In this document: positions 8,523 to 16,398 of the stretch, in pieces | How the letters are laid out: every line of letters begins with the position of its first letter | How positions within the stretch are numbered: the stretch's first letter is position 1 | Source of the DNA: a virus | Length of the DNA stretch: 20,047 nt | Virus record (IMG/VR): IMGVR_UViG_3300031565_000493 | Span: 1-20,047 of that record | Strand: one strand, 5' to 3' | The notes under the pieces: model-generated | Database searches by the model: none | What the model was told of the DNA's origin: nothing | What the model saw: only the letters and a program-made list of their open reading frames with translations | Program-made: the position numbers and the translations under genes

Positions 8523-10708
8523 AGTTATTTGGATTTGAAATAAAACGGCAGGTTGATGATGCAGAAATTACCATTCGTTCGGTAAAACCATCAACTATGC
8601 CAATTTCCAAGGTTCCTGAAATTAAAATTGCTACATTAAACTATGCTCAGCAATTTGCTGTTGCTCGTAGTCAGTTCCTAGATCCTGAATTTGATTTGGC
8701 AGAAGTTGGTAAAGTTCAAGATACAGAGTCCTATGTCCGTAGGTCCTTCGAAAAGAAAGAAGGACTCATGTTTAAGGAGGGTCTTGGGCTACGTGGTAGA
8801 AATAAGGATACTCTACGTTATGTAAAAACCCGCATGGCTCAAATTGCTAGAGCTTCCAATATTCCCACAATCTCCCTACTTAAGCGTACTGCGGAAAGTT
8901 TAATCCGGGTTTCTAATGCATACCTAGTTAAAGCTAGAGATATTGAAGCTTCTGGAGGAAAAGAAAGAGTAACCGCTAAAGGAAAAAAATTAAAACCTAT
9001 TGCAGGTTACTTTCCCGCGGCGCCCGAAACCATGTCTGTGGAGATAGATCCCGATACAGGTAGAATTGTTAAGTGGCGACAATCACTTCCTAATGGAAGA
9101 ACTAAAGAATTTCCTCCTGATGACGTTATTCACTTTCATATTGCCCGTAGAGAAGGTTTCCTCTTTGGTATCCCAACAACAGTTCCAGTACTGGACGATA
9201 TCCGCGCCCTACGTCAAATAGAAGAAAATGTTGAACTTCTTCTTTATCAGCACCTATTCCCTCTCTATCATTATAAGGTTGGTACAGAAACCGCTCCTGC
9301 TGGCAAAAATGAATTAGGTGTAAACGAAGTAGACCTTGTTAAGGAAGAAATTCGTTTCATGCCTGCTGAAGGTGCTCTAGTTACTCCAGAGCGTCATGAA
9401 ATTAAGGCTATTGGGGCAGAAGGTAGAGCCCTCAATGCCGAAGCCTACATTCAGCATTTTAAAAAACGTGTTCTTGCTGGTTTGGGTGTTTCTGAAGTAG
9501 ATATGGGTGAAGGGAGTACGGTTAATCGTGCAACTGCCACAACTCTATCTCGTGCTCTTATTGACTCTGTTAAGGCTATCCAAGACAGTCTAGAGGCTCA
9601 ATGGGATCATGCTGTTATCGCTGAACTGCTTCTAGAATCTACCTTTGGGGAAGATGTCCTAGAGGAAGACAATATGGTTCATTTGAAGTTCCATGAAATT
9701 GACATACAAAACAAAATGGAACAAGAAAAACATGCGACAGAAGTATTTAAAGCCAATGGTTATACATGGGATGAATATCGTAGCGAACTTGGATTAGAAC
9801 CGATTCCAGTACCAGAAGATCCTGAAGATCAGGATCCTAGTAAATATCCAGAATGGCACAATACCTATTGGAAGTTATTTGGAGAACCAGAGTCTCTTAT
9901 TAAGGCAGTAGATGAACCCTATAGTGCCGCTTCACAAGCTGCCGCCGCATCTCGATCCTCGGGTGTAACGAATCAGCAAATTCAAACCGCCCAAAAAACT
10001 AAAGAAACAACTGCTCAAAAAGAAGCAGAAGCTGACAAACAGACCAAAGTTGCGGTAGCAAGAGTTAGTCGAAGGCAACGACAAGATTCCTATATGTCTG
10101 AAACTTTTAGAGAGTTGGAAGCTGACACTATTCAGCGTGTTGAATTAGGTCTTCAGTCCACAGGTAACGTCAATTTTGAATACCTAATATCTCATGCTCG
10201 CACCTGGGCTACAGATGCCACTAGCAAACTCTATAGTTTAGCTATGATAGAATTTATTCGTGGATTTAACGATCACACTGGCCGGCGAAGTTATGAGGCC
10301 GAAACCTTAATCGCTCTTGGCAGAGATAGAATTAGAAATCGTGTAAGTAATTATACAGAAAGACTTGCGATTCAAACTATAAAACTTTTTAAACAACGAA
10401 TGAATAATAATACTAATGCAAACACTATGGAAGTTTTGCGTAATGCGTTCGATTCCACACGCTATCGAACTGATATGATATGGCCGACCGAATTATCGAA
10501 GGCTTACAATTATGGTCATCTGTTAGGAACTAGACTATTAGATGAGGTTGGCCTAGAACTAATATCTCATCCAGAAGGTTGCGAAGCTTGTCAGGCTGCT
10601 AATGGTAGAATTATTTCCTCTACTAACGCTGATATGAATGATGTACCCCCTCTTCATTCGAGTAGTCGTATGAAATTTAGAACTATTTATAGGAATAATC
10701 CTAACTAG
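8519..10708 (+). CDS. Portal protein with C-terminal MuF-like extension
   Basis: This 729-residue protein is the likely head portal, the dodecameric DNA gate to which terminase docks. Residues about 60-430 match phage portals in layout: early helices, a beta wing region with PxTG-like turns, GFLFGIPTTVPVLDDI (213-228), a long helix rich in ENVELLLYQHLF, then VLAGLGVSEVDMGEGSTVNRATA (318-340). After an Ala/Gln/Lys-rich linker (465-515), residues about 520-729 form a helical domain ending in CEACQAANGR (688-697) and VPPLHSSSRMKF (709-720). This resembles the C-terminus of Mu gpF-type minor head proteins (CxxC...G...PPxHxxCRC), but with the last cysteines replaced. The start overlaps the preceding stop (ATGA). 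Portal identity rests on overall pattern and position beside terminase and protease; the MuF part is less sure. Confidence 0.85.
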   Translation: MKLFGFEIKRQVDDAEITIRSVKPSTMPISKVPEIKIATLNYAQQFAVARSQFLDPEFDLAEVGKVQDTESYVRRSFEKKEGLMFKEGLGLRGRNKDTLRYVKTRMAQIARASNIPTISLLKRTAESLIRVSNAYLVKARDIEASGGKERVTAKGKKLKPIAGYFPAAPETMSVEIDPDTGRIVKWRQSLPNGRTKEFPPDDVIHFHIARREGFLFGIPTTVPVLDDIRALRQIEENVELLLYQHLFPLYHYKVGTETAPAGKNELGVNEVDLVKEEIRFMPAEGALVTPERHEIKAIGAEGRALNAEAYIQHFKKRVLAGLGVSEVDMGEGSTVNRATATTLSRALIDSVKAIQDSLEAQWDHAVIAELLLESTFGEDVLEEDNMVHLKFHEIDIQNKMEQEKHATEVFKANGYTWDEYRSELGLEPIPVPEDPEDQDPSKYPEWHNTYWKLFGEPESLIKAVDEPYSAASQAAAASRSSGVTNQQIQTAQKTKETTAQKEAEADKQTKVAVARVSRRQRQDSYMSETFRELEADTIQRVELGLQSTGNVNFEYLISHARTWATDATSKLYSLAMIEFIRGFNDHTGRRSYEAETLIALGRDRIRNRVSNYTERLAIQTIKLFKQRMNNNTNANTMEVLRNAFDSTRYRTDMIWPTELSKAYNYGHLLGTRLLDEVGLELISHPEGCEACQAANGRIISSTNADMNDVPPLHSSSRMKFRTIYRNNPN

Positions 10709-10766
10709 ATGATGAAATTTTAAAAAAGGATGTTAAAATAGGAATTCATAAAGAGGTAAAATAAGA

Positions 10767-12875
10767 ATGGCTAATTACGTTCGTTTTTGGGATTCCGTAA
10801 ATATCGTACCTCTTGAGGACGGTAAAGACGATAAGGTTATTAAGGATCTATATCCCAATACGGGGCTGAGCGCGCAAACCGCCCCCCTGAGGGTTCGCAT
10901 TGCCGCTACTCATGCTGGTAGAATTACTCGCAATAATGGTCTCTATCTCCCCCACAAGATGAGAGATGCGGTACCTTCTTGGACTACACCATTTCCTAAA
11001 CCAGTACAGGTTCATCACGATAATGATCAGGCTCCCATTGGTCGTGTTGTTGCTGCTAGATATGTTGACTTGTCTCAGGGTGTTAGAACCCTACTTGCAA
11101 CACAAAATGGTTTAAAAGATGACGTTAATTCCCTGGAATGGTTAGACAAATTAGTTGAAGGTAGTCTTTCAAAAGACGAACTTATTAATACTGTGTGTGA
11201 TCATATTTTAACAGATGCTCATTTTACCGAAGATCCCAACTACGAAGGTTTGGGATATATCGAATTAATTGCTGATATTGCGGATCCAGATGCTAAACAA
11301 AAAATTCTGGATAAAAGATATCTTACTGGTTCCACTGGTTCCACTACCAATAGTGCTGTTTGTTCAAAATGTAAACAAGATTGGGCTGAGGCAGGAAGGT
11401 GCGATCACGAGCCTGGAAAGATGTATGATGGCATAAAAATGGTTCTAATAGCTGGTGATCTTTTATATGACGAGTTTTCTCTTGTCAATAAACCAGCCGA
11501 TCCCAAATCAATGATTATTGAAATTAGTGTTAACGGAATCACAGATTCTGTTATAATTAATTCTCAGGAGGAACGAAAAATGTTATTTAAAGAAGCCTTC
11601 TCATTAGTATCAGGAAATGAGAAATATAGTGTATTGGATAAACTTGAGGACAAGGTTAAGACTATTATAGATAGCAACCAAGACCTCACAGAAGAAAAAC
11701 TTTTCGAATTCCTTGATCTCCAACTACCTTCTCCTGCGGTTGTTCCGGAACCAGTAGTTATTCCAGTTGCCGACGCTGTAGTTGTAGATCCCAATGATCC
11801 CAAAGTTATCCTGGGAGATGAGTATACAAGTATTGTTGGTGACGATTCTTGGGGTGTTGAATATGCCAAGATGGTTGCTGAATGTATTAGTGGTCAACTC
11901 AAGAATGAGGATGGCTCTTCGCTAGAAGCTATTAAGGACGCAAAACTTTCTGCTGAACAGCGTAAAAAGATGTCAAGTTCGACATTCTGTGGTCCTGACC
12001 GAAGTTATCCAGTTAATGACTGTAATCATGCCAAGTCAGCGATGGCATATGCAAAGAAAAATAATGCTGGATCAACGGTTGTAGCCTGTATCAAACGTAA
12101 GGCTGCGCGACTGGGTTGCCCATTTAGTACCGAAAAGAAGTCCGATAGTGTTCAGGATTTGGGACAATTTATTCCTGACTACTTTGATTCGCTTTCTGAT
12201 GATGAACTAGTTCAAATGAATATGGGCCTTCATACCTCTCTCAAAGAGAGAGATTTGCAGTGTAATTGTGATTCTGTTGTAAATGAAAAGAAAATTTCTG
12301 AACTACAAAATCTTTATCAAACAAAAGAAAAAGAATTAAAAGAAATATCAGATAAACAAGTTAGTGAACTAAAGAATAGTCTAGTAGAAAAAGAGAAACG
12401 TCTAGAGTCGTCTCGTAATGAAAATAAGTATCTTCAGAGTGACATAGATAACATCATGGATTCACTAGCTTCTGCGACACTAGAAGTGCGCGCCGCAAAT
12501 CTTGCTCATCTTGTGGACCTCACTCTTCTCAACGGTGTAAAGAAAACTAGAGAAGAAGTTTCACTAGAATTAAAAGATAAAGGACTCGCTGAAGTCAAGA
12601 CAGTACTAGATGAGTTAACTCATAAGGTTGACATTCAAAAAATTAGCGATACTCTTAGTTCTGGGCTTACTAACAGAAATCCAACAACTACAGTAGTAGA
12701 CCCAACGGTTCTAGTAGATAATTCAAAAAAGAAAACAGTAGAAGGTTTACTACAACTTAACGAAAATCAAAGACTGAAGGCTTTGCAGATACGAACTAAT
12801 TATGGACCAGCAGCAGAGGAAAAATTCATACAAGACTCACTTGCTGTTCTAAATAGTAACTCTGAAAAGGAATAA
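10767..12875 (+). CDS. Prohead protease-scaffold fusion protein
   Basis: This 702-residue protein probably combines the capsid maturation protease with the scaffold. Residues 1-260 look like the protease: PVQVHHDNDQAPIGRV (79-94) supplies a candidate catalytic His 83/84, and TGSTGSTT (187-194) a candidate Ser. Directly after comes a zinc-type motif, C199-x2-C202 with C212-x-H214, then DEFSLVNKPADP (235-246), typical of prohead proteases. A second Cys module (about 394-451; FCGPDRSYPVNDC, cysteines 408, 419, 441, 451) resembles small DUF6582-like domains. A charged coiled coil (about 505-565) and a helical C-terminus fit a scaffold. The start is chosen from GAGG at 10753-10756, 10 bases before ATG, after a 58-base A-rich spacer. 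An internal in-frame start at 11580 may yield the scaffold alone. The exact protease family and active Ser are uncertain. Confidence 0.82.
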   Translation: MANYVRFWDSVNIVPLEDGKDDKVIKDLYPNTGLSAQTAPLRVRIAATHAGRITRNNGLYLPHKMRDAVPSWTTPFPKPVQVHHDNDQAPIGRVVAARYVDLSQGVRTLLATQNGLKDDVNSLEWLDKLVEGSLSKDELINTVCDHILTDAHFTEDPNYEGLGYIELIADIADPDAKQKILDKRYLTGSTGSTTNSAVCSKCKQDWAEAGRCDHEPGKMYDGIKMVLIAGDLLYDEFSLVNKPADPKSMIIEISVNGITDSVIINSQEERKMLFKEAFSLVSGNEKYSVLDKLEDKVKTIIDSNQDLTEEKLFEFLDLQLPSPAVVPEPVVIPVADAVVVDPNDPKVILGDEYTSIVGDDSWGVEYAKMVAECISGQLKNEDGSSLEAIKDAKLSAEQRKKMSSSTFCGPDRSYPVNDCNHAKSAMAYAKKNNAGSTVVACIKRKAARLGCPFSTEKKSDSVQDLGQFIPDYFDSLSDDELVQMNMGLHTSLKERDLQCNCDSVVNEKKISELQNLYQTKEKELKEISDKQVSELKNSLVEKEKRLESSRNENKYLQSDIDNIMDSLASATLEVRAANLAHLVDLTLLNGVKKTREEVSLELKDKGLAEVKTVLDELTHKVDIQKISDTLSSGLTNRNPTTTVVDPTVLVDNSKKKTVEGLLQLNENQRLKALQIRTNYGPAAEEKFIQDSLAVLNSNSEKE
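11566..11571 (+). promoter_or_regulatory. Strong internal ribosome binding site (AGGAGG)
   Basis: A full AGGAGG consensus lies inside the protease-scaffold gene, 8 bases before the in-frame ATG at 11580. The codons it occupies encode Gln-Glu-Glu, so it could be chance, but its strength, spacing, frame and position at a domain boundary together point to real use. Confidence 0.65.
11580..12875 (+). CDS. Putative nested scaffold protein from internal in-frame start
   Basis: ATG 11580 is codon 272 of the protease-scaffold gene and in the same frame. It is preceded by a perfect AGGAGG with 8-base spacing. The product would be 431 residues: the Val/Pro-rich linker, the Cys module with FCGPDRSYP, the coiled coil and the helical C-terminus, but not the protease. 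The position falls just after the protease's last recognisable motif (NKPADP), as expected if protease and scaffold are needed in different amounts. The same layout is established for lambda C/Nu3. The ribosome site is seen directly; translation from it is inference. Confidence 0.65.
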   Translation: MLFKEAFSLVSGNEKYSVLDKLEDKVKTIIDSNQDLTEEKLFEFLDLQLPSPAVVPEPVVIPVADAVVVDPNDPKVILGDEYTSIVGDDSWGVEYAKMVAECISGQLKNEDGSSLEAIKDAKLSAEQRKKMSSSTFCGPDRSYPVNDCNHAKSAMAYAKKNNAGSTVVACIKRKAARLGCPFSTEKKSDSVQDLGQFIPDYFDSLSDDELVQMNMGLHTSLKERDLQCNCDSVVNEKKISELQNLYQTKEKELKEISDKQVSELKNSLVEKEKRLESSRNENKYLQSDIDNIMDSLASATLEVRAANLAHLVDLTLLNGVKKTREEVSLELKDKGLAEVKTVLDELTHKVDIQKISDTLSSGLTNRNPTTTVVDPTVLVDNSKKKTVEGLLQLNENQRLKALQIRTNYGPAAEEKFIQDSLAVLNSNSEKE

Positions 12876-12897
12876 CCTCAGGGAGGATACGAATAAA

Positions 12898-14316
12898 ATG
12901 AGTTTCAATACTTTAAACCAGTACAGCGCGTCTCATAAAGTTTATGACAAAGTCGGTAACATAATTCCCGACATTTGCCATTCCGAAGGCGTTAGCCCTG
13001 CCGGGGAATTCAAACCCGCTCCTTGGCTACCAGTGCAGTTTAAGGACAAACACTTTGAGAACTGGATGGTAGTTCTTCCAGGTAAACTCATTGCCCTAGA
13101 TCCTGATGGCTGTGTAATGCCTGCTTCTTATGGCGCGTCAACTACACCAGATGTCACCTATACTCAGAATGATGTAGATGCTGGTGTCATCGATGTTGCG
13201 ACTGGTGTTCCTGTCACTGCGGCCAAGACTGTCAACCTCGAATACCTCACTGGTGTTCGTCAGGCTGGTTGGACAGCGGCTAACGCTGGCTATGATCATA
13301 CTTCCGGGTTTATGGGTCGTTATGGTGTAGCGTGGCCAGGAGCTAATAGTTCTACTGTAAGTCTCATTTATCCAATTGGTGTTGCTCCCTATGCATACCT
13401 GCAATGGTGTGGTGGGGACGGCTTCAATCCAACTGAGTACTACCAATATAACTACAATATGCAGCATCAAGTTGCGCCTCTTTGTGACTATGTAGTCAAA
13501 CTTCCATTGATTCCATGTCCATCAGGTTCTGAAACTGTTGATGGTACCGTTACTAGTTCAAATCTGATCTTTGGTACTCAGGCAACTTTTACCAAGGCTT
13601 ATGCGATTACCAATGCGACGGGACGTTACAATGCTACCACTGGTGTTGTTCCTCTCCTATCTACTCATACGGTCATTGCTCTAGCTCTTGATAATTATCC
13701 TGTAGCTCAGAATACTGCTCGCACTAGAATTTCATTAACTGCTACTGCTGGAGATGTGTCTAGTATTCTAGTTACTGAAAAAACTGCTCTAGCTGCCGTA
13801 ACTCAAGCTGGAGATTATTTCGTTGACTATCCGGTTGGCGTAATCTTTATTTATAGTTCGGATAGTGCGACTGTTCCTGCGGCACTAGTCGCGGCTACTA
13901 CTCCTGTTCTTGTTTATTACCATCTTGATGATGCGGCTACAGTTCTCAGTAAGTTCGCGTGTGTTCTTGCGGACACCACGAACCTCAAGGCTGGCGATTT
14001 CCTGAAGTGTAGTAGCTCAGGAAGTAACTGGGTTCTTGCTGATCCTACTAGTGATAACTTCGCTACAATTATGGGTCAAATCGTTGGATTTGAAGTTCAT
14101 CCCCGAGACCTATTGCAACATGTTCATACTGCTTACATGCCCGCTCTAGCCACAGATTCTTCAGGCTCAATGGCTAATGGTGTCGCAGGTTCTGCTAGTC
14201 TTAACCTTGGTCAGATGGATCAAATGCCCGGTTCAGCTACGGGTGGCGTCCCAGATATTCTTTCTTATGCTGGTGCGGCTGATACTTTGGTCCTAATTAA
14301 CATGGTTAGTCGTTAA
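12898..14316 (+). CDS. Unrecognised beta-rich structural protein upstream of major capsid gene
   Basis: This 472-residue protein is not recognised. It is rich in Thr, Ala, Val, Gly and Tyr, with short alternating strands (about 210-350: TATAGDVSSILVTEK, VGVIFIYSSDS) and few long helices, so it is mostly beta. It has some aromatic Tyr/Asn runs (EYYQYNYNMQ) and ends in a helical or loop segment NLGQMDQMPGS. It has a strong AGGGAGG site (12880-12886), 11 bases before ATG. By eye its codons are less A-rich than those of the left-hand genes and similar to those of the capsid gene, which suggests high expression. Between scaffold and capsid genes, a capsid decoration, head-fibre or second shell protein is plausible; this is inference from place and composition. 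Confidence 0.75.
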   Translation: MSFNTLNQYSASHKVYDKVGNIIPDICHSEGVSPAGEFKPAPWLPVQFKDKHFENWMVVLPGKLIALDPDGCVMPASYGASTTPDVTYTQNDVDAGVIDVATGVPVTAAKTVNLEYLTGVRQAGWTAANAGYDHTSGFMGRYGVAWPGANSSTVSLIYPIGVAPYAYLQWCGGDGFNPTEYYQYNYNMQHQVAPLCDYVVKLPLIPCPSGSETVDGTVTSSNLIFGTQATFTKAYAITNATGRYNATTGVVPLLSTHTVIALALDNYPVAQNTARTRISLTATAGDVSSILVTEKTALAAVTQAGDYFVDYPVGVIFIYSSDSATVPAALVAATTPVLVYYHLDDAATVLSKFACVLADTTNLKAGDFLKCSSSGSNWVLADPTSDNFATIMGQIVGFEVHPRDLLQHVHTAYMPALATDSSGSMANGVAGSASLNLGQMDQMPGSATGGVPDILSYAGAADTLVLINMVSR

Positions 14317-14363
14317 TTAACTAATTAATGTATATATATGAATCCTTAGGGAGGAAGACTTAA
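14317..14363 (+). promoter_or_regulatory. AT-rich leader of the major capsid gene with strong ribosome site
   Basis: This 47-base gap holds TTAATTAACTAATTAA-like sequence, then a TATATATAT run (14331-14339), followed by AGGGAGG at the end of the leader, 10 bases or fewer before the capsid ATG. The TA run could be the -10 element of a late promoter, but no -35 match is evident and TA runs are common in AT-rich DNA. The ribosome site is certain; the promoter is a guess. Confidence 0.3.
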
Positions 14364-15617
14364 ATGGAATTCAAATTAGAAGATCACCAAACTGTGGAAG
14401 AGTTCCGCTGGATCTGGGACCATAGTGGTCGCGTCGGCAATGAAAAGCAGATTGAGTTAAAGGATGCCCTCGCGGTACCTAATGCTCCCGTGCTTTTCCC
14501 CAAAGTTATTCAAAATATTGTAAGAGAAGCTATTGAGCCTCTCTTGGTTGGCACTAGTCTACTCCAACGTATTAATTATAGTGGCTATGGTCAGACTATT
14601 ACCTTCGGTAGTACGGGTGCTATTTATGCCGCCGATATTCCCGAGGAAGGTGAATACCCAGAACGTTCCCTCCAGGTTGGTCCTGGTACGGTAACTGCGA
14701 GCATCGGTAAAAGCGGTGTCGCGGTAAAGATTACTGAGGAAATGGTTCGTTACAGCCAGTATGATGTAATTGGTATGCATCTACGTGCTGCTGGTCGCGC
14801 GCTTGCTCGTCATAAAGAAGAGAAAGTCTTCAAGATGATCCGTAAGCTTGGTGCCACTGCTTTTGATAACCTTCAACCCGGCAAGGCGATCTTTGGTGTC
14901 TGTACGGGTCGTGATATGCAGGGCAATCCCAATGGTGCAGTTACCATGGACGATGTTTTCGATGCTTGGGCGCAGGTAATGGCTCAGGGATTCATGGCCA
15001 ACACCTTACTAATGCACCCACTTACTTGGACAATGTTTATTAAAGATGCTCAACTTCGAGCGTTTGTTCAAGCTAATGGCGGTGGCACTATGTTTGCCAA
15101 TTGGACAGGTAGTGCTCAACCTAAGTTCTGGCAAGGTGGTACTAATGGTCCAAGTTCAGGTATGAATGTTCTGCCTGGTCAGACTAGTGGTGGAGTTACT
15201 GCCCCACACGGTTTAACTCCAACTCCGCTCCTAGAATATCCCCAGGATATTAATTCGGCTCCACAACTACCGAATTACCTTGGTACTCCACTTCGTATCA
15301 TAGTTAGTCCATTTGTTAACTACGATCCACGACGTAAACTAACTGATATCTTCATGTTCGATAGTAATGAACTTGGAGTACTAGTTGTTGATGAAGAAGT
15401 TACGGTAGAGGAATTTGACGATCCTTCTCGTGACCTTCGTAAACTTAAACTTCGCGAACGTTATGGAATGCAAATGCTCAATGAGGGTCAGGGTTGCGTT
15501 TCCCTCAAGAATGTACACGTAGTCGCGAATGAGATTGTACTTCCTGCCCAGACCATGATTGATGTTTCAGGTAGTAGGCTTGCTAAGATAGCGCCTGATG
15601 CTTCTCTCTCACTCTAG
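14364..15617 (+). CDS. Major capsid protein (HK97 fold)
   Basis: This 417-residue protein builds the icosahedral head shell. The order of elements fits the HK97 fold: a helical N-arm; PKVIQNIVREAIEPLLVGTSLLQRI (46-70); a beta-hairpin loop region with ADIPEEGEYPERS (about 89-101); strand and long spine helix KITEEMVRYSQYDVIGMHLRAAGRALARHKEEKVF (about 122-155); and an A-domain part with TMDDVFDAWAQVMAQGF and LLMHPLTWTMF (about 195-225). The C-terminal part returns to beta strands (ELGVLVVDEEVTVEEFDD). Strong ribosome site, smooth codon use and the terminator right behind it fit very high expression. It follows the protease-scaffold gene, as usual. N-terminal maturation cleavage is possible, but no site is obvious. 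Confidence 0.9.
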   Translation: MEFKLEDHQTVEEFRWIWDHSGRVGNEKQIELKDALAVPNAPVLFPKVIQNIVREAIEPLLVGTSLLQRINYSGYGQTITFGSTGAIYAADIPEEGEYPERSLQVGPGTVTASIGKSGVAVKITEEMVRYSQYDVIGMHLRAAGRALARHKEEKVFKMIRKLGATAFDNLQPGKAIFGVCTGRDMQGNPNGAVTMDDVFDAWAQVMAQGFMANTLLMHPLTWTMFIKDAQLRAFVQANGGGTMFANWTGSAQPKFWQGGTNGPSSGMNVLPGQTSGGVTAPHGLTPTPLLEYPQDINSAPQLPNYLGTPLRIIVSPFVNYDPRRKLTDIFMFDSNELGVLVVDEEVTVEEFDDPSRDLRKLKLRERYGMQMLNEGQGCVSLKNVHVVANEIVLPAQTMIDVSGSRLAKIAPDASLSL

Positions 15618-15637
15618 TAGTTAAATTCTAGACAACG

Positions 15638-15673
15638 GACCCTGTGGGATCGCTTCTCACAGGGTCTTTTTTT
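15638..15673 (+). terminator. Rho-independent terminator after the capsid gene
   Basis: GACCCTGTG (15638-15646) pairs perfectly with CACAGGGTC (15658-15666), and a G-U and a G-C pair extend the stem inward. A short loop closes it, and seven T follow (15667-15673). It lies about 20 bases after the capsid stop, so it separates the capsid transcript from the connector and tail genes or lowers read-through to them. Confidence 0.93.
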
Positions 15674-15707
15674 GTTCTTTCCTCTAGTATTCTCCAAGCA
15701 GCAATAG

Positions 15708-15713
15708 TATAAT
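15708..15713 (+). promoter_or_regulatory. Possible -10 promoter element (TATAAT)
   Basis: A perfect TATAAT lies between the capsid terminator and the next gene, where a new promoter would be expected. The region 16-18 bases upstream does not match TTGACA and there is no extended TGn, so a host-sigma70 promoter is weak at best; a phage-specific late promoter is possible. Another TATAAT at 16371-16376 stands before the Ig-like gene. Confidence 0.3.
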
Positions 15714-15730
15714 GGTTGCAGGAGGTTGAG

Positions 15731-16369
15731 ATGCAAGTTAGATTAGCTAATGGTATTACAATGTGGTTTCTTGGAGATCCCAAAAATCTTCTTATTAATC
15801 TGAACTTTGTTAACCGTGGACCTGTTGAAGTAGATTTTATAAAACTTTCTGATACAGATCAAAATAGAATTATTAATGCAATACATTCTGGACAATTAGA
15901 GAGTGATATAACTGTCGAAGATTTAATTGCCCTCAAAGATAAACCAACATTAACAGTTTATCATGAAACATCGATAATAGACGAACCTACAACAATGACT
16001 GTTTCTGCTGGTTCTCCTACGGTCATAAATTCAATGGAATTTCTCAAAAACACAGCAGAGCAGAGAAAAATAGAAAAATGCCAGTTTATTCTTAAGGGTA
16101 GTGTGAGAAGTATTAAAGTAGCAGTTAGTGAAGCAAATGATATTGCACTTACAAAATTCCTTATTAAAATGGAGGAAATTAACAAATCACGCAAAAGTGT
16201 TCTAACATTCCTGAGAGAGAAACTGAGAACTCTGGAAATTGCTGTTATTAAATTTTCTGAAAAAGAAAAAGAAAAAGTTGAAAAACAGACAGAAGCATAC
16301 AATGTGATAGAATCAGACGAGAAGGTTGTGACCTTATCTCCTGAGGAATTAATTCAAGCGGGATATTAA
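15731..16369 (+). CDS. Hypothetical protein following the major capsid gene
   Basis: I take ATG 15731 as start, because AGGAGG (15720-15725) lies 5 bases upstream; the in-frame TTG at 15716 overlaps that site. The product is 212 residues. The N-terminal half is a small alpha/beta region (MWFLGDPKNLLINLNFVNRG). A Thr/Ser-rich linker follows, then a helical, Lys/Glu-rich second half with likely coiled coil (EKLRTLEIAVIKF to KEKEKVEKQTEAY). There are no catalytic motifs. Its place between capsid and connector genes suggests a minor head or head-completion protein, but I do not recognise the family. Confidence 0.7.
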   Translation: MQVRLANGITMWFLGDPKNLLINLNFVNRGPVEVDFIKLSDTDQNRIINAIHSGQLESDITVEDLIALKDKPTLTVYHETSIIDEPTTMTVSAGSPTVINSMEFLKNTAEQRKIEKCQFILKGSVRSIKVAVSEANDIALTKFLIKMEEINKSRKSVLTFLREKLRTLEIAVIKFSEKEKEKVEKQTEAYNVIESDEKVVTLSPEELIQAGY

Positions 16370-16398
16370 ATATAATAATTGGTGGTGAATTTTTAACA

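Noticed and set aside
15697-15730. tRNA D-arm-like sequence (AGTATAATGGTT)
   Set aside because: No acceptor stem, anticodon arm or T-arm can be built around it.
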